Origin: Bacteroidales bacterium
GTDB taxonomy: Bacteria > Bacteroidota > Bacteroidia > Bacteroidales > UBA932
Assembly: GCA_017626555.1 (NCBI GenBank)
Contig: JAGAIM010000072.1
Coordinates: 124,001-188,000 of the forward strand
DNA: 64,000 bases
Direction: 5' to 3'
Positions within the stretch are counted from its first letter, which is position 1. Every line of letters begins with the position of its first letter. The position numbers were made by a program, and so were the translations under genes. Below the pieces are notes generated by a model. That model had not been told where the DNA came from and did no database searches. It saw only the letters and a program-made list of their open reading frames with translations. Positions 26,092 to 34,735 of the stretch are shown here, piece after piece.

Positions 26092-28494
26092 ATGAAAGAT
26101 ATAATGAACGACATTTTTTCCGCACCTGGTGCAGAAGTCAGCATTATCCCTGTAATGCAGGGCGAGGGAATGATGAAGTTGGATGAGGCTCAACTTCCGG
26201 ATTCTCTCCCTATCCTTGCATTGCGTAATGCCGTACTTTTTCCTGGTACTGTATATCCTATAACCATAGGCAGGGAGAAATCCATCCGCCTAATAGAAGA
26301 TGCCGAGAAAAACAATACTTTCATCGGTGCTGTGCCTCAGAACGACCTGGCGGTGGAGGATCCTCGTGAGCAGGATCTTTATCCATACGGCACGGTCGCC
26401 AAGATTGTCAAGACCCTTGAAATGCCGGATGGCACGATTACAGCCATTCTCCAGGGTTACAAGAGGTTCGAGATAGAATCTGTTGTGGAATATATGCCTT
26501 ATATGCTTGGAAGGGTCCGCTATCTTGAAGATCTCGTCCCTGAAAACGATGTTAAGGTACGTATGATTGCAGAGTCTCTCAAGGAGAAGGCTGCTGCGAT
26601 AATCCGTTCTTCATCCTTTGTACCTCGTGAGGCGGCTTCTGCACTGAAGAGTATAGACAATTTCGAGTTCCTTGTCAATTTCATCGCTACCACCATTGAG
26701 GTCGAGAACTTTATGGACAAAGTGGAACTGCTTCAATATAGCGACCTCAGGGCTCGTGCGATGAAACTTCTTTCGGTTCTTGATACTCAGGTGGAACTTC
26801 AGAAGATCAAGCAGGAGATCAACCAGAAGGTAAAGACTGAGATCGATCAGCAGCAGAGGGAATATTATCTGAACAACCAACTCAAGACCATTCAGGAAGA
26901 ACTTGGAATGGACGATGTGGAGGAGTTTGCGCAACTTCGTGCCAGAGCGGAAGAGAAACTTTGGCCGGCCTCTGTTCAGGAAATTTTCGACAAGGAGATT
27001 GCCAAACTTGAGAGATATAACCCGAGTTCACCCGACTATAGTATCCAATATAACTATATCCAGTTTATGCTCGATCTTCCTTGGGGCGAGATGTCAAGCG
27101 ATAATCTCGATCTGAAGAACGCACAGAAGGTTCTGGACGAGGATCATTATGGGCTCGAGAAAGTGAAGGAAAGAATCATAGAATATCTGGCTGTGCTCAA
27201 ACTCAAGGGAGATATGAAGTCTCCTATCCTTTGTCTTTATGGCCCTCCGGGAGTAGGTAAGACCAGTCTCGGAAAGTCTGTGGCAAGGGCTTTGGGACGT
27301 AAATACATAAGAATCGCACTTGGAGGAGTCCACGATGAATCCGAAATCCGAGGACATAGGAAAACATACGTGGGGGCACTCCCGGGGCGTATTCTCAATG
27401 GTATCAATCGTGCAGGTACATCCAATCCTGTGATTGTGCTTGACGAGGTTGACAAACTTGCAAAGGATATTAAGGGCGATCCGTCTTCTGCTCTTCTTGA
27501 AGCGCTTGATCCGGAGCAGAATACTGCTTTCCACGACAACTATCTTGATATAGATTATGATCTGTCGAATGTGCTGTTCATAACTACGGCCAATAACATC
27601 GATACTATCCAGCCGGCTCTTAAGGACCGTATGGAGATGATCAATGTCAGCGGTTACCTTGCTGAAGAAAAGTACGAGATTGCCAAGAATTATCTTGTGC
27701 CGAAGCAGATTGAAGAGCACGGTCTGGAGAAAGGGCAACTGAAGTTCGACAAGGCTGCAATCACCAGAATCATTGATGAATATACCCGCGAGTCCGGCGT
27801 GCGTGGACTGGAGAAGCAGATCGCCAAGGTGGCTCGCGTCACTGCGAAGAAGATTGCTCTTGATGAAGAATATCCTGCTGTGATCAAAAAAGAGCACCTT
27901 CGTGAATACCTGGGACTTCCGACCAATTCGCACGATATGCAGAAGGGCAACGAGGCTCCGGGAGTTGTGACTGGTCTGGCCTGGACGGCTATGGGAGGTG
28001 AAATCCTTTTCATCGAGAGTTCGGTGAGCAAGGGTAAGGGCAACCTTTCGATGACAGGTAATCTTGGTGACGTGATGAAGGAGTCGGCGCAGATTGCATA
28101 TCAGTACATCAAGGCTCATCCTGAACTGACAGGACTTTCGTACGAGGAGTTTGCGGAGAAGGATATACACGTCCACGTTCCAGAGGGTGCTGTTCCTAAA
28201 GACGGCCCTTCAGCCGGAATAACGATGGTAAGTTCGATGGTATCGGCCTATCGTGGACAGAAGGTAAAGAGCGGTATTGCTATGACCGGTGAGATGACCC
28301 TCAGAGGCCGCGTGCTTCCAGTGGGTGGTATAAAGGAGAAGATTCTTGCAGCCAAGAGGTCCGGCATACACACTATTGTCATTTCGGAAGAAAACCGAAA
28401 AGATGTAGAGGATATCAAGGAAATTTACATAAAAGGTCTTACCTTTGTTTACGTAAAGAATATTCAGGAAGTAATAGAATTTATATTCAATTAA
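26092..28494 (+). CDS. lon: ATP-dependent protease Lon
   Basis: The cytoplasmic AAA+ serine protease degrades damaged and regulatory proteins. The longest frame begins at 25963, but its first 43 codons contain the palindrome at 26023-26039 and do not look like Lon; I start at ATG 26092 (MKDIMNDIF), giving 800 residues. Order: LON substrate domain (from 'LPILALRNAVLFPG'), coiled coil, AAA+ with GPPGVGKTSL and VIVLDEVDKLA, and the protease domain with Ser707 in KDGPSAG and Lys750 in GGIKEK, 43 residues apart as in E. coli Lon. Confidence 0.95.
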   Translation: MKDIMNDIFSAPGAEVSIIPVMQGEGMMKLDEAQLPDSLPILALRNAVLFPGTVYPITIGREKSIRLIEDAEKNNTFIGAVPQNDLAVEDPREQDLYPYGTVAKIVKTLEMPDGTITAILQGYKRFEIESVVEYMPYMLGRVRYLEDLVPENDVKVRMIAESLKEKAAAIIRSSSFVPREAASALKSIDNFEFLVNFIATTIEVENFMDKVELLQYSDLRARAMKLLSVLDTQVELQKIKQEINQKVKTEIDQQQREYYLNNQLKTIQEELGMDDVEEFAQLRARAEEKLWPASVQEIFDKEIAKLERYNPSSPDYSIQYNYIQFMLDLPWGEMSSDNLDLKNAQKVLDEDHYGLEKVKERIIEYLAVLKLKGDMKSPILCLYGPPGVGKTSLGKSVARALGRKYIRIALGGVHDESEIRGHRKTYVGALPGRILNGINRAGTSNPVIVLDEVDKLAKDIKGDPSSALLEALDPEQNTAFHDNYLDIDYDLSNVLFITTANNIDTIQPALKDRMEMINVSGYLAEEKYEIAKNYLVPKQIEEHGLEKGQLKFDKAAITRIIDEYTRESGVRGLEKQIAKVARVTAKKIALDEEYPAVIKKEHLREYLGLPTNSHDMQKGNEAPGVVTGLAWTAMGGEILFIESSVSKGKGNLSMTGNLGDVMKESAQIAYQYIKAHPELTGLSYEEFAEKDIHVHVPEGAVPKDGPSAGITMVSSMVSAYRGQKVKSGIAMTGEMTLRGRVLPVGGIKEKILAAKRSGIHTIVISEENRKDVEDIKEIYIKGLTFVYVKNIQEVIEFIFN

Positions 28495-28515
28495 AAAGGA
28501 TAAGACCTTGTTGTA

Positions 28516-29184
28516 ATGGATGTACGCATAGAACAGAGTTGGAAAAACGCATTGGCGGGCGAGTTTGAGAAACCTTATTTCGCATCGCTGGTGCGTTTCC
28601 TGCATAATGAGAAGGCTTCAGGCAAGAGGATTTTCCCTCCCGGAGGGCAGATTTTCCGTGCATTTGACCTGACTCCTGTATCCCAGGTTAAAGTTGTGAT
28701 TCTGGGACAGGATCCATATCACGGTCCCGGTCAGGCACACGGTCTGTCATTTTCTGTTCCTGAAAATATTCCCGCGCCTCCGTCATTGAAGAATATATTC
28801 AAGGAGATCGAGTCAGATCTGGGTGTAAGGATGAGCGGTTATCCCAATCTCGAAAATTGGGCTCGTCAAGGTGTGCTGCTTCTTAATGCTATCCTTACAG
28901 TCCGCAGCGGAGAGGCTGCGTCTCACGGAAAAATCGGATGGGAAGAATTTACGGATGCTGTAATAAGGTGTATATCAGATAATTGTGATGGTGTGGTCTT
29001 TATGCTTTGGGGCAATTTCGCGCGCAGCAAAAGAGACCTTATAGACCGTTCGCGTCATTATATACTGGAGGCAGCTCATCCATCACCTTTGGCGAGAGGG
29101 GCCTTCTTCGGCTGCAGGCATTTTTCACAGGCCAATAATATTCTGGCCTCCCGTGGCCATCAGCCTATAGACTGGCAACTTTAA
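28516..29184 (+). CDS. ung: Uracil-DNA glycosylase
   Basis: The enzyme removes uracil from DNA at the start of base-excision repair. Family 1 motifs are present: GQDPYHG with catalytic Asp66, 'GLSFSVP', 'LLLNAILTVR', and HPSPLA near residue 187. The 222-residue length is normal. It starts 21 bp after lon, on the same strand. Confidence 0.96.
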   Translation: MDVRIEQSWKNALAGEFEKPYFASLVRFLHNEKASGKRIFPPGGQIFRAFDLTPVSQVKVVILGQDPYHGPGQAHGLSFSVPENIPAPPSLKNIFKEIESDLGVRMSGYPNLENWARQGVLLLNAILTVRSGEAASHGKIGWEEFTDAVIRCISDNCDGVVFMLWGNFARSKRDLIDRSRHYILEAAHPSPLARGAFFGCRHFSQANNILASRGHQPIDWQL

Positions 29185-29226
29185 ATCACGTACCAGGCCA
29201 TTTTAGTGTATTGATAAAGAAATTAT

Positions 29227-29685
29227 ATGATGAGAAAGGCAATATTTCCAGGATCTTTCGATCCTTTTACAGCAGGTCATCTGAATATACTCAAGAGAGC
29301 ATTGACAATGTTTGATGAGGTGGTGGTGGCTGTCGGAGTCAATATCGACAAGAGGGGATTCTTCCCTAATGAAAAGAGGATTGACATCATCAGACAGGCT
29401 ACAGAAGGGCTTGAAGGGGTGAGGATAATCCAATATGATAATCTTACCATTGACAAATGTCGTGAACTCGGCATACATCATATTGTGAGAGGAGTCAGGA
29501 ATATGATTGATTTCGAGACTGAAAGGTCGATTGCTGATGCCAATAGAAAACTTGCACCGGATATCGAGACCATCATCATTCCTACGGCTCAGGAGTTTGC
29601 TCACATCTCATCTACTGCTGTACGTGACCTGCTCAAGCACGGCGGTGATATTTCCCTTTTTGTTCCTGAAGGAGTCCGACTCTAA
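29227..29685 (+). CDS. coaD: Phosphopantetheine adenylyltransferase
   Basis: The product makes dephospho-CoA from phosphopantetheine and ATP. The nucleotidyltransferase motif PGSFDPFTAGHLNI (9-22) holds the TxGH signature, and 'HISSTAVRDL' forms the C-terminal ISST(x)R motif. 152 residues is the normal length. It may be co-transcribed with the downstream double-thioredoxin gene, which starts 3 bp after its stop. Confidence 0.95.
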   Translation: MMRKAIFPGSFDPFTAGHLNILKRALTMFDEVVVAVGVNIDKRGFFPNEKRIDIIRQATEGLEGVRIIQYDNLTIDKCRELGIHHIVRGVRNMIDFETERSIADANRKLAPDIETIIIPTAQEFAHISSTAVRDLLKHGGDISLFVPEGVRL

Positions 29686-29688
29686 GAA

Positions 29689-31194
29689 ATGAAAAGAATA
29701 TCCATATATCTGATGTCCTTGATGCTTTTTGTCTTTATGACTGGAAGCGGGATGCTTTCTGCGCAGCAACTTGATTCGGCCAAAGCGGTGGTTCTGGAGG
29801 AGCGTCTGACCGGATATTTCGATATGTTGAAATATGAAAGCATCGATGTTCAGAAGGCTGAGGCTGATCTTATGATCGAGGCTGCATCCGATCCTGATGT
29901 GCGTCAGTATGTGGCATTGAAGATATATGATCATTATCTGGGCTCGCCTGTTATGGGCGCAGAGGCCGTTGCCATCCATATCTATGATAAATGGTTCCAG
30001 CCCGGGAAGATAAGTATGGGCAGCGATTTGGATCTTTTGAACGCCAGAATATATGCGGAGTTCAACCGTCAGTCTCTTTTGGGAAAGAAGGCTCCGGAAC
30101 TCGTTATGGAGTCGATACAGGGTGATACGGTGAGGCTGTTTCTGGAGAGCGGAGAGAGGCATAAGGTGCTGTTTTTCTATGATGTATCCTGCGCAAAATG
30201 CAAGGTTGAGAGCATTATGCTGGGGAATCTGCTTGAGACTGAGAATTATCCGATAGACTTTTATGCCATATATACTGGGGATGACCGTGAGGCCTGGAAA
30301 AAGTATGTGTCTGAAAGATTTGATTTTGAGTCGGATGATATTTATGTGAATCATCTTTGGGATCCTGCTTTGGATTCTGATTTCCAGCGTAAATATGGGG
30401 TTGTGCAGACTCCGCGCCTGTTCCTGACGGGGCCTGACGGGGTGATAAAAGGCAGAGGACTGGATACCCGTGCCCTCTCGATAATGCTGGATGGAATATT
30501 TGCACATCCTGATCTGGAATACGGAGGCAAGGAGTCGGAGGCATATTTCGACAGAATCTTTTCGGATTCATCTGGCAAGGATCCGTCTTTCGCTGATGTT
30601 AGGCTTGCTGTGGAAGATATGGCCAGTTCTACGCTTTCTGCCGGAGATACGACAATGTGCAGGCAGTTGTTGGGGGATTTACTTTATTATCTTGCTCCCA
30701 AATCCGGATCTGGCTTCAAGGAAGGTGCAAAATATCTGATCGATACATATATACTTGACCGGAACGACATCTGGCACTCAAGTGATGACACCCTGAAGGT
30801 TATAGGGTTTGCAGGGATAATGGATGACCTTCTTTCCAAATCGATTCCGGGAAGCAGGATAACCGATCTGAAGTTGCCCGGAGAACTGCTGAGGTACGGT
30901 AAGAAGATAAAGACGGGAAAATACAGTCTCAGGAAACTGCGTGGAGAGGTCAACATCGTGATTTTCTATACGGAAGGATGTCATATCTGCGATGCAGAAA
31001 AGGCTGCTGCCCGTTCTCTTGCTGCAGAAAATAAGAAAGTCCGGATCCTTATGGTGAATATTGACAGGGTCCTGAGGACCGATCCGGCCTTGGCTGACAG
31101 GCTTTTTGATAGATTCGATCTTTCTTCATTGCCATATATTCTGATAACAGATTCCAAAGGGGAGATAATTTCCAGATACGTCACTCTGCAATAG
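29689..31194 (+). CDS. Secreted protein with two thioredoxin-like domains
   Basis: The 501-residue product has a signal peptide (1-25, ending LSAQQ). An alpha-helical N-terminal part (about 30-135), similar to the DUF5106-type region found in Bacteroidota thiol proteins, leads into a first thioredoxin-like fold with CAKC (Cys168, Cys171). A helical linker follows, then a second fold with CHIC (Cys431, Cys434). Both CxxC pairs are complete, so electron relay or disulfide exchange in the periplasm is plausible. It starts 3 bp after coaD. The substrate is unknown. Confidence 0.8.
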   Translation: MKRISIYLMSLMLFVFMTGSGMLSAQQLDSAKAVVLEERLTGYFDMLKYESIDVQKAEADLMIEAASDPDVRQYVALKIYDHYLGSPVMGAEAVAIHIYDKWFQPGKISMGSDLDLLNARIYAEFNRQSLLGKKAPELVMESIQGDTVRLFLESGERHKVLFFYDVSCAKCKVESIMLGNLLETENYPIDFYAIYTGDDREAWKKYVSERFDFESDDIYVNHLWDPALDSDFQRKYGVVQTPRLFLTGPDGVIKGRGLDTRALSIMLDGIFAHPDLEYGGKESEAYFDRIFSDSSGKDPSFADVRLAVEDMASSTLSAGDTTMCRQLLGDLLYYLAPKSGSGFKEGAKYLIDTYILDRNDIWHSSDDTLKVIGFAGIMDDLLSKSIPGSRITDLKLPGELLRYGKKIKTGKYSLRKLRGEVNIVIFYTEGCHICDAEKAAARSLAAENKKVRILMVNIDRVLRTDPALADRLFDRFDLSSLPYILITDSKGEIISRYVTLQ

Positions 31195-31228
31195 CAGTAA
31201 GTGTATTTCTTCCGAAAATTCTCATAAA

Positions 31229-31254
31229 TGAACAAATGGGAAAACTAATGAACA
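31229..31254 (+). promoter_or_regulatory. Operator copy 1 (TGAACA-N14-TGAACA), before the satellite CE1 gene
   Basis: Two direct TGAACA words lie 20 bp apart (start to start), with GAAAAC between them. It matches the PUL-promoter copy at 58261-58286 in 23 of 26 positions and ends exactly 31 bp before the TAATTTTG box at 31286. The even two-turn spacing suits AraC-type HTH output domains. Confidence 0.7.
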
Positions 31255-31285
31255 TCTGTGAAATGAATCTGCACAGGACTTTTAT

Positions 31286-31293
31286 TAATTTTG
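31286..31293 (+). promoter_or_regulatory. -7 box TAATTTTG of the satellite CE1 gene
   Basis: An exact TAnnTTTG match 21 bp before ATG 31315. No -33 TTTG is seen, which fits an activator-dependent promoter using the upstream operator. Confidence 0.65.
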
Positions 31294-31314
31294 TTCTTCA
31301 TAAATTATTTGAAT

Positions 31315-32430
31315 ATGAAGAAAATTATCCTATCCGTTGTTGCAGTTCTTTCATTCTTGACTGCCTCTCAGGCTCAGGGCTGGTTCAGACAGCCGACTCC
31401 GAATGACACCCTCCGCTCTACAGTCATTCTGCCTGACAATTCTGTAGTATTCCAGATCTATGCCCCGAAGGCAGAGTCTGTGGCCGTGACCGGAGATCTT
31501 CCTTGGAACAATCCTGTCAAGTTCGTCAAGGAGGGAAACGGAGTCTGGAAAGGCCGTCTTGCGGATATGAAAGATGGTGTGTACCGCTATCGTTTTCTGG
31601 TTGACGGGATCAGTGTATATGATCCTAAGGCTCCTGAGGCCGGGGAAACCTCCGCTCTCCTGACAATCGATCCGGATGAAGACGGATTTTTTGCTATGAA
31701 GAATGTACCTCACGGGGCAGTGGCCGAAAGGTATTACTGGTCTGAAACTCTCGGACAGATGCGCAGGTTGCACGTATGGACACCAGCCGGCTATGAAAAG
31801 TCGGAAGATTGCCTTCCTGTCCTCTATCTGGTGCACGGAGGCGGTGATACGGACAAATCCTGGCCGAGCGTAGGTGCGGCAGGTCTGATACTCGACAATC
31901 TGATGGCAGAGGGAAAGATGCAGCCTATGGTGGTCGTGATGCCGAACGGAACAATCGAGGTGCCGGGAGGAGATATGATGGCTGAAGTCCCTTTGTTTGC
32001 CAAGGATATGATTACCAGCATAATCCCCTTCGTTGAAGATAATTATAGAGTATATGCCGATCAGAAGCATAGAGCGATGGCCGGCCTTTCGATGGGTGGA
32101 ATGGAGACTCTTGAGGTTGTCCTGAACAATCCGGAGATGTTCAGTTATGTATGGGTGTTGAGTTCAAGTTTCGCTCCTGGCAATCAGGACGTCTATGAAT
32201 ATGAGCGTATTCGTCTCAAGAAGGAGTCTGACAGATACAACAGGAATTTCAAGCAGTTGGTTTTCACACAAGGCGGTCCGTCTGATATAGCCTACAACAA
32301 TTGTAAGCAGACCTTAGCCCTCTTTGATGAGGCAGCCATAAACTATGAATATATGGATGTTTCTGGAGGGCATTCCTGGGAGGCCTGGAGGCAGAATCTT
32401 TACGAACTTGCCCAGCGTATTTTCAAATAA
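31315..32430 (+). CDS. Secreted CE1-type esterase with N-terminal CBM48-like domain (satellite of the PUL)
   Basis: Start chosen at ATG 31315 because the upstream part of the frame overlaps the -7 box. The 371-residue protein has a signal peptide ending SQAQ (21), a CBM48-like immunoglobulin fold (about 35-120, 'VVFQIYAPKAESVAVTGD') and an alpha/beta-hydrolase of the feruloyl/acetyl-xylan esterase family D type. Nucleophile Ser259 sits in GLSMGG; the oxyanion strand is YLVHGGG; the catalytic His is in SGGHSWEAWR. The same architecture occurs in three PUL esterases downstream. An operator shared with the PUL lies just upstream. Confidence 0.87.
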   Translation: MKKIILSVVAVLSFLTASQAQGWFRQPTPNDTLRSTVILPDNSVVFQIYAPKAESVAVTGDLPWNNPVKFVKEGNGVWKGRLADMKDGVYRYRFLVDGISVYDPKAPEAGETSALLTIDPDEDGFFAMKNVPHGAVAERYYWSETLGQMRRLHVWTPAGYEKSEDCLPVLYLVHGGGDTDKSWPSVGAAGLILDNLMAEGKMQPMVVVMPNGTIEVPGGDMMAEVPLFAKDMITSIIPFVEDNYRVYADQKHRAMAGLSMGGMETLEVVLNNPEMFSYVWVLSSSFAPGNQDVYEYERIRLKKESDRYNRNFKQLVFTQGGPSDIAYNNCKQTLALFDEAAINYEYMDVSGGHSWEAWRQNLYELAQRIFK

Positions 32431-32453
32431 CGGTTACAGAGCCGATATATACA

Positions 32454-32488
32454 GGACGGGTGACTGAAATCTTTACAGTCACCCGTCC
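32454..32488. terminator. Bidirectional hairpin between convergent genes
   Basis: GGACGGGTGACTG (32454-32466) pairs perfectly with 32476-32488 around a 9-base loop. It sits between the esterase stop and the stop of the minus-strand ferredoxin gene. There is no T run on either side. Confidence 0.6.
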
Positions 32489-32490
32489 GA

Positions 32491-33366
32491 TCATTGCTGA
32501 TTGCTTCGGATGATTTCGTTGAGCGAAATCTCCGGATGGCGATAACGTGCCTCTTTGTTGCGCTCCCTTTCCAGGCTGAGTGCGTGCTGTGCGCAGTTAT
32601 GTATGCAGGCAAGGCAGAACTCGCATTTCCCGCTGTACTCAAGACCGTTGTCTGTCAGTCTGAAATTGCCGCGCGGGCATACCTTGGTGCAGGTGCTGCA
32701 CTCTATACACTTGGATGCATCCAGTTTTATAAGTTGTTCGCTGGTCTGGGAGAAATGCATATCCTGCATATTTTTCAGCATATCTTCCCTGAACCATCCC
32801 ATATCAGATGGAGCGACATAGTCCTTATGGGTACTTATGTCTCCGATGATTTTAGCCAGATTCTCGTCAGTCTTCTTGTCGATTATGATCTGCTCTTTCA
32901 TATCAAATACAGGAAGATAGTTATCGACCATAAGAATGTGATTGACATAATTGTTCTTCAGTCCCTGGCCTGTAGCAAATTTATCCCACCATTCTGCGAC
33001 ATTGACAGAAGCATTGCCGAATGTGATTACCGAGAATATGTATGGAGCCTTGAATTGAGCCTTTTCGATGAACTCTCTCACGATCATTGGGGCAGCGGCT
33101 GCGTAGTCCGGGAAAATGAATCCGATCACGTCAGCCTCATAAACAAGGTCGCTCTTCTTCAGTTCCTGTGGGATGCTGAGAGGACTGTCGGAGAACTGTT
33201 TGGCTATGAAAAGAGAGTTTCCTGTAGCCGTGAAATAAAATACAAGTCTCTTCTTGTCTTTCGCCCTGTCTTCCAGAAGGGCTGCGTGAGTCTTAGGAGC
33301 CTTTCCTGCCATAAATACTGTGGCAGCCGTAACTCCCAGCAGTTTCAGTGCTTGTCTTCGATCCAT
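32491..33366 (-). CDS. EFR1-type protein: flavodoxin-like domain plus two [4Fe-4S] clusters
   Basis: The 291-residue protein starts with a twin-arginine-like leader (DRRQALKLLG, then a hydrophobic stretch to about residue 28). A flavodoxin-like fold follows ('VFYFTATGNSLFIAKQF', about 40-190), then a ferredoxin part with CIECSTCTKVC and CEFCLACIHNC. This is the EFR1 arrangement of electron carriers. If the leader works, the clusters would be loaded before Tat export or the protein stays membrane-tethered. It is convergent with the esterase and not obviously part of the PUL. Confidence 0.82.
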   Translation of the reverse strand: MDRRQALKLLGVTAATVFMAGKAPKTHAALLEDRAKDKKRLVFYFTATGNSLFIAKQFSDSPLSIPQELKKSDLVYEADVIGFIFPDYAAAAPMIVREFIEKAQFKAPYIFSVITFGNASVNVAEWWDKFATGQGLKNNYVNHILMVDNYLPVFDMKEQIIIDKKTDENLAKIIGDISTHKDYVAPSDMGWFREDMLKNMQDMHFSQTSEQLIKLDASKCIECSTCTKVCPRGNFRLTDNGLEYSGKCEFCLACIHNCAQHALSLERERNKEARYRHPEISLNEIIRSNQQ

Positions 33367-33455
33367 AGTCTAATCAATATTTACAAGTTCGTATGTCTTT
33401 GAGCCAAGATCTGTTTTCTCAGCATAATCAATGATATATCTGTGGTCATATATAC

Positions 33456-33752
33456 CTATGTAGCATCATTCTCCTCTGTACCTCTGCAACTTGCAGTAAG
33501 CACTACCACAGTTGCCGATCTCCAAGCCCATTCAAGCGGTCCGTATCTGAAGAACTTGCCCATTATTACGTTATTGCAAAACCCGCTCACCCAGATGTCA
33601 AAGCCAGAAGGCTCAGGCTGCCCCATCAGCAGCATCGGATTGAAACTGAAATAACTGTAATGCTGCTGCAAATGGATAAGGATTACGCCTAAAAGAGAGA
33701 ATCCGCGCAGTGCGTCAAGCACATTTATCCTGTTCTGTCCGGAAGTCTTCAT
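33456..33752 (-). pseudogene. DUF418 membrane-protein remnant with large internal deletion
   Basis: The 98-codon frame starts with a typical DUF418/YeiB N-terminus (RINVLDALRGFSLLGVILIH) and continues to 'VSGFCNNVIMGKFF' near residue 67. It then jumps to 'RYGPLEWAWRS', the motif found near the extreme C-terminus of full-length (about 400-residue) members. Some 280-300 residues with most membrane helices are missing, and the tail beyond is unrelated. It is best read as a decayed gene. Confidence 0.65.
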
Positions 33753-33854
33753 TTTGTTGATATTGATCTAAGCAAAGATAAATAAACCTTCAGGACTATT
33801 GCTTGCACTGATTTCTGTATGATTTTCACGGATTTCCTTTAAACGGAGGATATC

Positions 33855-34670
33855 CTACTGTCCTCGCAAAGCGGTCGGGGATTCTCCCAGATGCTTGGAT
33901 ATGTAACGGCTGAAATATGCTAATGAAGAGAATCCGAAGTGTTCGGCAATCTGTGTGAGAGTCTTTGTCTGATCGCGTAACTGACGGGAAATATCCAGAG
34001 TTGTGAAACGGTTGATCCAATAGGTGGCAGGATAACTGCTGACGCTTTTGCAGGATTCGGACAGATATTTCGGTGTGACACATAGTTCGGAGGCATAATA
34101 CGCAACATCACGATGTTCTATGTAGGCTCCGTTATGAAGCATTGTGATGAAACGGTTTACAAGTTCTGACTCCGAACAAGCATTGATTTCAGATCCTGAA
34201 AGTCTTGCGTGGAAATCGAAGAAGTCAAGGATCATTGTTTGAAGTTTGTTGTACATCAGTTCCTTATGGAATAAATGATCTTTGTGGGCAAGGCGTTCCT
34301 CAATCTGTCGGAAATCATTGTCGAGTATTGCCTGTTGTTCTTGTGTCAGATGCATTACAGGCTCATTGAAGAGGGAAAGGGATCCCTTCATACCGTAGTT
34401 GCTGGCAGGGGTGGACTTTTCTATGGTTTCGCGGCTGACATAGACCACTTTGCATTCAAAGTCCTCCGATATCCGGGTCAGATGGGCTTGATGACGGGCA
34501 CGGAAGATAGCACAGTCTCTCTTCCTTAATATATGTTCCTTGTCATTGAAACAGATGGTACATTCCCCTTTATAGCAAAGTATGTGGGCTATAAAGTGCC
34601 CATCCCCTATGCTCAACAGTGAATCAAGATGTCTTTCTATGATGACTTCGTTATCCATACCTATCTTCAA
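33855..34670 (-). CDS. AraC-family transcriptional regulator
   Basis: The 271-residue protein has an N-terminal cupin-like sensor (about 15-130) and a C-terminal pair of HTH motifs (about 170-268) with 'LCVTPKYLSESCKSVS' and 'IAEHFGFSSLAYFSRYISKHLGESP', the AraC signature. It is a free-standing regulator, unlike the hybrid regulator at 58.4 kb. It lies 65 bp downstream of the minus-strand GH3 gene with a GC hairpin between them (GCGCCC 34693-34698 with GGGCGC 34710-34715). Target genes are unknown. Confidence 0.88.
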   Translation of the reverse strand: MKIGMDNEVIIERHLDSLLSIGDGHFIAHILCYKGECTICFNDKEHILRKRDCAIFRARHQAHLTRISEDFECKVVYVSRETIEKSTPASNYGMKGSLSLFNEPVMHLTQEQQAILDNDFRQIEERLAHKDHLFHKELMYNKLQTMILDFFDFHARLSGSEINACSESELVNRFITMLHNGAYIEHRDVAYYASELCVTPKYLSESCKSVSSYPATYWINRFTTLDISRQLRDQTKTLTQIAEHFGFSSLAYFSRYISKHLGESPTALRGQ

Positions 34671-34735
34671 AGGTAATGTTTTTTTATGAATAGCGCCCCT
34701 CAGAATGAAGGGCGCAGACTTATATGGGAGATTTA

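Noticed and set aside
27094..28176. 360-codon frame on the minus strand opposite lon
   Set aside because: Antisense shadow of a highly conserved gene with no recognisable motif.
32494..33402. 302-codon plus-strand frame opposite the EFR1 gene
   Set aside because: The minus-strand frame carries intact ferredoxin cysteine motifs; the plus-strand product has none.
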